From Bacillota bacterium (GTDB lineage: Bacteria; Bacillota; Clostridia; Acetivibrionales; DSM-1351): a DNA stretch of 11,423 nt. How positions within the stretch are numbered: the stretch's first letter is position 1; each line of letters starts with the position of its first letter. This document shows, one piece after another, positions 6,319 to 11,423 of this stretch. Position numbers and translations under genes: made by a program. Location: the NCBI GenBank assembly GCA_023417285.1, contig JAEZFR010000140.1, forward strand, positions 1-11,423, in the 5' to 3' direction. The notes below the pieces were generated by a model that saw only the letters and a list, made by a program, of their open reading frames with translations, searched no databases and had not been told where the DNA came from.

Positions 6319-7646
6319 CTATATTTGTCCACTGAGTTAAGTCTGTCTATAGCATAATAATAGTCCAATGCCCTCTTCTTATCCTGAGCAAGCACAAGCT
6401 CAGATACCATTTCAATTATTTTTCGCGCCAGCTTAGCTGAATCATGTCTGATATAATTATCATTTATTGCCTTGAAGTCTCCCGTAACAAGTTTAATGCC
6501 CATATCCTCAACTTCTTTTTCATCAACCTCTACCATCTCCGCTCCGTCCTCATTGTATCGTTTAGAGAGCACATCAGGAATATTTGCAGTATTAACAATA
6601 CAATAATCAATAATTCCTGTACCAGTATGCTTTTCTATTGCCCTAATATGGTCGCTAAGTTTATAATATTCTGTCTCACATGGTTGGGTCATTACATTAC
6701 ATACGTAAACAATAATGGCTGACGTATTACGTAGTGCATCACATACTCCATCTACCAATAGATTAGGAATAATACTTGTATAGAGACTTCCTGGGCCCAG
6801 TACAATAATGTCCGCTTCATTTATGGCAGTAATGGCCTCTTCCAATGGCTTCACACTTTGCTGATTAAAAAAAACTCTTTCTATAGGGGAATCATAGTTA
6901 TCCCTATGGCCAATATTATATTCGCCAAAAATAGTCTTGCCGTCCTTTGTTTGTGCACATAACCTAACATCTTCCAAAGTAATAGGAAGTACTCTTCCTG
7001 TCACAGCAAGAACATCGCTCATCTTTTGTACCGCAACCTCGAAGCTATCTGAAATACCGTCCATAGCAGCTAGAAAAAGATTGCCAAAGCTTTGGCCTTT
7101 GAGCATTCCGTCATGAAACCTATAGTTCAGTAGATTCTGCATGATAGGTTCAGTATCTGCCAAAGCAAGTATACAGTTTCTAATATCCCCAGGTGGAAGT
7201 ATCCCAAGGTCCTCTCTCAACACTCCAGACCCTCCTCCATCATCAGCAACAGTAACTAGTGCTGTAAGATTTGAGGAATACTTTTTTAAGCCTCTGAGCA
7301 TAGTGGAAAGCCCTGTTCCCCCACCAACTGCAACTATTTTAGGACCATTTATCTGTAATCTTCTCTCATAGAGCATGCTGGATAGCTTATCATTATCAAA
7401 AGATAAACTTGCAGAATTCATAGAAATCACATCAACAAAGGACCAAACAATCCTTTTCATAGCGTAATATCCCATTGGAACACTTACAATAAGGCATATG
7501 ATTAAAACTGCAATCCACTTATAGTCATCTCTAAACCATGTTAAGCTGGCACATATACCCATGCAAAATATAAAAAGGCTGGCAGCAAGCAGAACAATCC
7601 ATCTCTTTAATTTGACTCCGGGCTTAAGCCATTCCAAGGTCATCAT
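6315..7646 (-). CDS. yvcK: YvcK/GlmR family UDP-GlcNAc-binding carbon-flux regulator, membrane-anchored form
   Basis: YvcK (GlmR, CofD-like fold) binds UDP-N-acetylglucosamine and in Bacillus directs carbon to cell-wall precursors, being needed for growth on gluconeogenic carbon. The protein is 443 residues against about 317 in B. subtilis. The extra N-terminal part holds two hydrophobic segments at about 17-37 and 43-62, so the catalytic-like domain would be tethered to the membrane. The family core starts near 101 with GPKIVAVGGGTGLS, then ADDGGGSG (134-141), PPGDIRNC (151-158), GQSFGNLF (174-181) and LGPGSLYTSI (263-272). The ATG at 7646 overlaps the rapZ stop (ATGA) and has AGGGGTG seven nt upstream. 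It also ends in an ATGA overlap with the debranching gene. No enzymatic role in F420 synthesis is implied. Confidence 0.94.
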   Translation of the reverse strand: MMTLEWLKPGVKLKRWIVLLAASLFIFCMGICASLTWFRDDYKWIAVLIICLIVSVPMGYYAMKRIVWSFVDVISMNSASLSFDNDKLSSMLYERRLQINGPKIVAVGGGTGLSTMLRGLKKYSSNLTALVTVADDGGGSGVLREDLGILPPGDIRNCILALADTEPIMQNLLNYRFHDGMLKGQSFGNLFLAAMDGISDSFEVAVQKMSDVLAVTGRVLPITLEDVRLCAQTKDGKTIFGEYNIGHRDNYDSPIERVFFNQQSVKPLEEAITAINEADIIVLGPGSLYTSIIPNLLVDGVCDALRNTSAIIVYVCNVMTQPCETEYYKLSDHIRAIEKHTGTGIIDYCIVNTANIPDVLSKRYNEDGAEMVEVDEKEVEDMGIKLVTGDFKAINDNYIRHDSAKLARKIIEMVSELVLAQDKKRALDYYYAIDRLNSVDKYR

Positions 7647-8518
7647 TTACCAACACCCCTGCTATCCTTTTCAATATCCCTATGCTCAAGTATAACCCTG
7701 TGCTCTTTTGCTACCAATCGCTTGAAAACCTCTTCTGCAATGGCTACAGACCTATGTCTTCCTCCTGTACACCCAATACCCACATCTATCTGGGATTTTC
7801 CCTCTTTTATATAGTTTGGAATGAGAAAATCCAACATATCCTCCAGCTTTGATAGAAATATTTTTGTTTCTTCCGCTTGGAGAACAAAATCCTCTACCAT
7901 CTTATCTTTTCCCGTTTTGTATTTCATGGGCGTAATATAATAAGGGTTTGGAATAAACCTTACATCAAATACAAGATCACAGTCTGTAGGTATACCATAT
8001 TTAAATCCAAACGAAACAACATTGATAATAATACCCTTAAAGGCTTTTCCTTCGATAAATATATTATTAATTTCCTGCTTTAGTTGTCTCGTGGCAAGAT
8101 TTGAAGTATCTATAATATAATTTGACTTCTCTTTAATACTTTCTAAAACCTTTCTCTCGTCCCTTATCCCCTTGAGGAGTCTACCTTCTGTAGCTAATGG
8201 GTGCTGTCTTCTGCTCTCCTTATATCTCTTCACCAGGACATCATCATCTGCTTCTAAGAACAGTATTTCATAGGTGAAACCAGATTCCTTTATTTGTTGT
8301 AATGCAGGTAGTAACTCTTTTAGCAGCACTCCACCCCTAATATCTATGACCAGCGCAATTTTCTCCATTTTGCCTTCACTTTGTAAGCTTAGCTCCGCAA
8401 ACTTTGGTATTAGTGCTGGGGGAAGATTATCAACACAAAAGAATCCTATATCTTCTAAATACCTTATTACCTGACTTTTTCCTGCTCCAGACATTCCTGT
8501 AACTATTAAAAATCTCAT
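7643..8518 (-). CDS. rapZ: RapZ/YvcJ family RNase adapter, P-loop nucleotide-binding protein
   Basis: RapZ-family proteins bind nucleotides through a P-loop. In E. coli RapZ guides RNase E to the GlmZ small RNA and so controls glucosamine-6-phosphate synthase; the Bacillus homologue YvcJ is a GTPase. The protein is 291 residues, as expected. It has Walker A GMSGAGKS (8-15), FCVDNLPPALIPKF (27-40), the FDVRFIPNPYY motif (184-194) and the C-terminal GIGCTGGRHRSVAIAEEV (247-264). I chose ATG 8518 because the family begins MRFLIVTGMSG and GGAAGGGG lies just upstream. A GTG at 8560 would add 14 residues, overlap murB and lack support. It starts 28 nt after murB and overlaps yvcK by 4 nt. Confidence 0.95.
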   Translation of the reverse strand: MRFLIVTGMSGAGKSQVIRYLEDIGFFCVDNLPPALIPKFAELSLQSEGKMEKIALVIDIRGGVLLKELLPALQQIKESGFTYEILFLEADDDVLVKRYKESRRQHPLATEGRLLKGIRDERKVLESIKEKSNYIIDTSNLATRQLKQEINNIFIEGKAFKGIIINVVSFGFKYGIPTDCDLVFDVRFIPNPYYITPMKYKTGKDKMVEDFVLQAEETKIFLSKLEDMLDFLIPNYIKEGKSQIDVGIGCTGGRHRSVAIAEEVFKRLVAKEHRVILEHRDIEKDSRGVGK

Positions 8519-8546
8519 TAGTACCCCTTCCAATCCTGGTATATAA

Positions 8547-9389
8547 CTACAATTCACCAACTATTTTTATTTCAGGTTCCAAGTCAACATCAAATTTCTC
8601 TTTTACCGTCTTCTGGATATGCTTTATGAGATTGCGCACGTCTTCACAGGTTGCACAACCACTGTTTATAATAAAACCACTGTGCTTGTCAGAAACCTGC
8701 GCGCCACCGATACCATATCCCCTAAGACCGCAATCATCTACAAGCTTGCCAACAAAATAGCCCTCTGGCCTTTTGAAAACACTTCCAGCACTAGGCCATT
8801 CCAAAGGCTGTTTGTCCTTTCTCTTGAAGTTGAACTCATCCATCTGTGATTGTATAAATTGCTTATCTGCCTTCTTTAAATGGAGCTTAGTCTTAAGGAC
8901 TATTCCCCCTGTTTTTTGGATTACACTGGTTCTATAGCCGAAATTGTGCTGTTCATTGTTAATTGTTAGAATTTCAGCATTTTCGGTCATATATTGGGTT
9001 TCATAAACCACCATGGACATCTCGCCTATATATGCACCAGCATTCATAGTAACTGCGCCCCCTATTGTACCAGGTATGCCTTCTGCGAACTCCAAGCCCG
9101 AAAGCTCATGGCGAAGTGCAATTTTCGCAGCTTTTGAAAGAAGAACACCCGCTTCAAACTCTATAAATTCTCCGTCAACAGAGTAATTGTCCAAATTTTT
9201 AAATATCTTAATTACCAACCCTCGTATACCCTTGTCCGAAACTAGCAGGTTAGAACCGTTTCCCATAATCATATAGGGAAGCTTCTCTTCTTTTGCATAC
9301 TTGATTATTTGTGCAAGCTGCTGCGCATCCCTAGGTATAACAAGTATATCTGCAGGACCTCCTATTTTGAAGGAGGTATGATTTTTCAT
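8547..9389 (-). CDS. murB: UDP-N-acetylenolpyruvoylglucosamine reductase (MurB), true start uncertain
   Basis: MurB is the cytoplasmic FAD enzyme that reduces UDP-GlcNAc-enolpyruvate to UDP-MurNAc with NADPH, the second committed step of peptidoglycan synthesis. From the first ATG it is 280 residues. It shows the FAD-domain motifs NHTSFKIGGPADIL (3-16), GNGSNLLVSD (43-52) and GIPGTIGGAVTMNAGAYIGE (104-123). Catalytic positions appear as Arg153 in FGYRTSV, Ser203 in AGSVFKRP and Glu273 in EPEIKIVGE. The family usually has about 18-25 residues before the KNHTSF motif. In this frame the DNA upstream encodes such residues (KGLEAILNQEDIFYNEP), open back to a TGA at 9479, but contains no ATG, GTG or TTG. 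The ATG at 9389 has no Shine-Dalgarno. Initiation may be at ATC 9443 or ATT 9425, by frameshift from the PHP gene, or the sequence may carry an indel. Confidence 0.93.
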   Translation of the reverse strand: MKNHTSFKIGGPADILVIPRDAQQLAQIIKYAKEEKLPYMIMGNGSNLLVSDKGIRGLVIKIFKNLDNYSVDGEFIEFEAGVLLSKAAKIALRHELSGLEFAEGIPGTIGGAVTMNAGAYIGEMSMVVYETQYMTENAEILTINNEQHNFGYRTSVIQKTGGIVLKTKLHLKKADKQFIQSQMDEFNFKRKDKQPLEWPSAGSVFKRPEGYFVGKLVDDCGLRGYGIGGAQVSDKHSGFIINSGCATCEDVRNLIKHIQKTVKEKFDVDLEPEIKIVGEL

Positions 9390-9430
9390 AGGCTCATTGT
9401 AAAAAATATCTTCTTGATTTAAAATTGCTT

Positions 9431-10171
9431 CTAGCCCTTTGATAACACCACATCCCTTATTCTTTTCTGTCTTTCCTCAAGATAGCTCTCCATCTTTTCG
9501 CAAGATGATGTCAGTACTAAATGCTCCGGCATATCCACCTTGCTAAGTAGCTCTTTTACTTTATCAAAATTCCCTATACTAAAGCTTATATGTGCATCGC
9601 TGCCCGTTACCATTCTTACCCCGTGCTTTTTACATAGAGTTGCAATCTCAAGACAGTTTTTTTCACTGCCCGCTCTGGCCTCAAAAGAATGATTGTTAAT
9701 CTCAATAAGCTTATTATGCTCTTTTGCAGCTAAAACAACCTTTTCATTATCTAATTGAAATTGGGGATTACCTGCATGGGCAAGTATATCAATAAATGGG
9801 TTTTTTAGCACAGAAATAGCTGCATTTGTATGATCTTCTACAGTTGAGGGCGCAATACAAATATCATGAAAGCTTGCTAGGCAAAGCTCCAATCTTTTCA
9901 TATAGCTTACAGGCAAATCTACCTCGCCCTGATAGTTTAATATATTAAGTTCAACACCTTTAATAATTCTTACGTCATAAATATACTTGGGTATAACCCT
10001 CATATTACCAAAATGATATAGACATGGGGCACCAATCATTCCCGGTGCATGATCTGCCATATTAATCATTTTTATACCATTAGCAGCTGCCTCTCTGGCA
10101 TTTTCCTGAATAGTGCTATAAGAATGACCACTTGAGACTGTATGTGTATGTGTATCTACAACTAAATTCAA
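9431..10171 (-). CDS. PHP-domain phosphoesterase (YcdX-like putative phosphatase)
   Basis: PHP-domain proteins are metal-dependent phosphoesterases; the YcdX-like branch uses a trinuclear, usually zinc, site and its physiological substrate is generally unknown. The protein is 246 residues, typical of the branch. Metal-binding motifs are complete: DTHTHT (His8, His10) and His16, DHAPG (Asp40, His41), GVELN (Glu74), SFHD (His102), LAHAGNP (His132) and GSDAH (Asp192, His194). No signal peptide is seen, so it is cytoplasmic. The start is TTG at 10171; GAAGGG lies 11 nt upstream and an in-frame TGA just beyond rules out a longer frame. It follows hprK by 17 nt. Histidinol-phosphatase activity is possible but there are no his genes nearby. 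Its last codons lie over the upstream open part of the murB frame. Confidence 0.9.
   Translation of the reverse strand: MNLVVDTHTHTVSSGHSYSTIQENAREAAANGIKMINMADHAPGMIGAPCLYHFGNMRVIPKYIYDVRIIKGVELNILNYQGEVDLPVSYMKRLELCLASFHDICIAPSTVEDHTNAAISVLKNPFIDILAHAGNPQFQLDNEKVVLAAKEHNKLIEINNHSFEARAGSEKNCLEIATLCKKHGVRMVTGSDAHISFSIGNFDKVKELLSKVDMPEHLVLTSSCEKMESYLEERQKRIRDVVLSKG
9434..9440 (-). other. Possible -1 frameshift heptamer at the end of the PHP gene
   Basis: Read in the PHP frame the last codons are TCA AAG GGC TAG, giving A_AAG_GGC, which fits the X_XXY_YYZ slippery pattern and abuts the stop. A -1 slip would read AAA GGG CTA GAA and enter the murB frame exactly. AAGGG lies 13 nt upstream and could act as a stimulatory Shine-Dalgarno. 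No strong downstream hairpin is evident, so this is only a candidate. Confidence 0.25.
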
Positions 10172-10188
10172 AACTAAACAATCCCTTC

Positions 10189-11148
10189 TTATTCATTAAT
10201 ATTACTCTCATTTTCATTTTGTGCAGAGTTTCTGTTGATATTTCCTAGAACTCTTTCACTTAATACCTTTGCAGCATTATATCCCATCTTTTTCTGTCTA
10301 TTATTCATAGCTGCCACTTCAACGATAATGGCAAGATTTCGTCCGGGACTAACTGGTATGTTCAAGCAGGGTACTGAGATATCTAAAATGTCAGTATATT
10401 CATCTTCAATACCAAGTCTATCGTATACTTTCTTTTCATTCCAGTGTTCAAGCTTTATTACCAGATTGATATTTTCTGTCATTTTTACAGAGCCAACACC
10501 GTATAGGTTCTTAACATCAAGAATACCAATACCCCTAATTTCTATAAAGTGTCTAATTACATCGGGAGCAGTTCCCACAAGAGTCTTGTCTGAAACCTTT
10601 CTAATCTCGACATTATCATCCGCTACCAATCTATGTCCACGCTTAACCAATTCAAGAGCAATTTCACTTTTACCAACACCACTCTCTCCCAAGATAAGAA
10701 TACCTTCACCATATACCTCAACTAAAACACCATGAAGGCTTATTCTTGGTGCTAGCTGAAGGGCTAAATACCTAATGAGTCCACTCATAAATCTGGAGGT
10801 ATCATCATCGGTTCTGAGGACAGGAATATTATATTTTCTTCCAACCTCAATCATCTCAGGAAAAACACCGAGCCCTCTTGCAATAACCATACATGGGAAG
10901 CCGCATTTAAAGAAGTTATCCAGCCTTTTATATCGCTCACTTTCACTAAGCTGCATGAGATAAGCGGTTTCACCCTTACCTATAATCTGTATTCTATCTG
11001 TTCCGAAGTATTCCATATATCCCACAAGCTGAAGCCCTGGCCTATTAACATCGGTAGAAGACACCTCTACATTTGGAGCATTTTTGCACCCGGTAAGTTC
11101 TTGAAGCTGAAATTCATTCATCAACTCCCTAATTGTTACAGAAAACAT
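10189..11148 (-). CDS. hprK: HPr kinase/phosphorylase
   Basis: HprK phosphorylates, and with inorganic phosphate dephosphorylates, Ser46 of HPr, the central switch of carbon catabolite repression in Firmicutes. The protein is 319 residues; family members are about 310. The N-terminal domain (1-128) is followed by the kinase domain with His139 in SLHGVLVEV, Walker A GESGVGKS (154-161) and Asp177-Asp178 in LVADDNV. The HprK signature is FIEIRGIGILDV (201-212), and the phosphorylase loop lies in IPVSPGRNLAIIVEVAAMN (264-282). The C-terminal 15 or so residues are Asn/Glu-rich and not conserved. The ATG at 11148 has GAGGTGG about 5 nt upstream. It is the first gene of the cluster, with a candidate housekeeping promoter in front. 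Confidence 0.96.
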   Translation of the reverse strand: MFSVTIRELMNEFQLQELTGCKNAPNVEVSSTDVNRPGLQLVGYMEYFGTDRIQIIGKGETAYLMQLSESERYKRLDNFFKCGFPCMVIARGLGVFPEMIEVGRKYNIPVLRTDDDTSRFMSGLIRYLALQLAPRISLHGVLVEVYGEGILILGESGVGKSEIALELVKRGHRLVADDNVEIRKVSDKTLVGTAPDVIRHFIEIRGIGILDVKNLYGVGSVKMTENINLVIKLEHWNEKKVYDRLGIEDEYTDILDISVPCLNIPVSPGRNLAIIVEVAAMNNRQKKMGYNAAKVLSERVLGNINRNSAQNENESNINE

Positions 11149-11183
11149 AATCCACCTCTATTCATAATGCTACGATTAACAAT

Positions 11184-11212
11184 ATTATATAATAATAGTT
11201 ATAAAAATGAAA
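11184..11212 (-). promoter_or_regulatory. Candidate sigma-A promoter for the hprK cluster
   Basis: On the minus strand TATAAT (11189-11184) is a perfect -10. It is preceded at 17 nt by TTTCAT (11212-11207), which matches the -35 consensus TTGACA at only three of six bases. Transcription would start near 11177, giving a leader of about 30 nt. It lies between the tRNA terminator and the first gene of the cluster, where a promoter is expected. The region is AT-rich, which lowers certainty. Confidence 0.55.
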
Positions 11213-11238
11213 CTGCTTAAAACCAAGGATAAACAAGT

Positions 11239-11279
11239 AAAAAAAAAGAAAAGCCTCTTCATATGAAAGACTTTTCTTT

Positions 11280-11280
<1 letters not shown>
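11239..11280 (-). terminator. Rho-independent terminator of the tRNA-Gly operon
   Basis: Directly after the tRNA 3' end, AAAAGAAAAG (11280-11271) pairs with CTTTTCTTTT (11253-11244), with further imperfect pairing inside around CATATG. The 3' arm runs into a tract of nine T (11247-11239) on the minus strand. It separates the tRNA transcript from hprK. Confidence 0.75.
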
Positions 11281-11353
<73 letters not shown>

Positions 11354-11357
11354 AAAT

Positions 11358-11423
11358 TGGAGCGGGTTACGAGATTTGAACTCGCGACTTTCACCTTGGC
11401 AAGGTGACACTCTACCGCTGAGT
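11358..11423 (-). tRNA. tRNA-Gly (anticodon GCC), 5' end cut by window edge
   Basis: Minus-strand tRNA from the D-arm to an encoded CCA (11360-11358); about nine 5' bases lie outside the window. The anticodon stem TCACC/GGTGA encloses TTGCCAA, so the anticodon is GCC (11400-11398), reading GGC and GGU. The T-arm GCGAG-TTCAAAT-CTCGT and 3' acceptor strand AACCCGC are normal. Only 4 nt separate it from the TCC tRNA, so the pair is co-transcribed; together they can read all four glycine codons. Confidence 0.94.

Noticed and set aside
8519..8560. Longer rapZ starting at GTG 8560
   Set aside because: The added residues do not resemble the family N-terminus, they overlap the end of murB, and ATG 8518 has a good Shine-Dalgarno and the conserved MRFLIVTGMSG start.
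10235..10735. Plus-strand open frame of 166 codons antisense to hprK
   Set aside because: It is a shadow of hprK; the translation shows no domain and is rich in Ser/Pro/Ile as expected from reverse-strand reading.

Overview
This window reads as a stretch of core chromosome from a low-GC, endospore-forming member of the Clostridia. The organism call rests on three things: the spoIIA-sigF-spoVA sporulation genes, the Firmicutes-type hprK and rapZ-yvcK-whiA cluster, and the AT-rich codon use. It could be a relative of the Ruminiclostridium/Acetivibrio group, but that is inference from gene order and protein character, not a search. Every gene I can support lies on the minus strand, so transcription runs from the right edge (11423) to the left edge (1). 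No mobile element, CRISPR array, or gene-free gap over 300 bases is visible.

Layout in the direction of transcription: two tandem tRNA-Gly genes (GCC, cut by the right edge, then TCC) end at a Rho-independent terminator. A short AT-rich spacer carries a likely housekeeping promoter. Then comes a tight cluster: hprK (HPr kinase/phosphorylase), a PHP-family phosphoesterase, murB, rapZ, yvcK, a glycogen debranching enzyme, and whiA. Gaps are 0-28 nt or ATGA overlaps, apart from the php-murB junction, where the murB start is unclear. The set ties sugar-uptake signalling, cell-wall precursor synthesis, carbon-flux control and division to polysaccharide breakdown. The debranching enzyme splits the usual yvcK-whiA pair.

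A strong match to a sigma-H promoter overlaps the end of whiA and opens the spoIIA operon: spoIIAA, spoIIAB, then, after an unusual 161-nt gap, sigF. A strong terminator whose stem begins inside the last codons of sigF separates this operon from spoVAC and spoVAD, which have a plausible sigma-G promoter of their own. spoVAD runs off the left edge about eight codons short of its usual length. Together these genes encode the first forespore sigma factor, its anti-sigma and anti-anti-sigma switch, and part of the channel that loads dipicolinic acid into the spore.

Most of the window is conserved and ordinary. The points most worth a second look are: the murB start (clear N-terminal coding with no ATG/GTG/TTG, next to a possible -1 slippery heptamer at the end of the PHP gene); the structured gap before sigF; the sigma-H promoter overlapping whiA; the debranching enzyme placed between yvcK and whiA; and the membrane-anchored form of YvcK.
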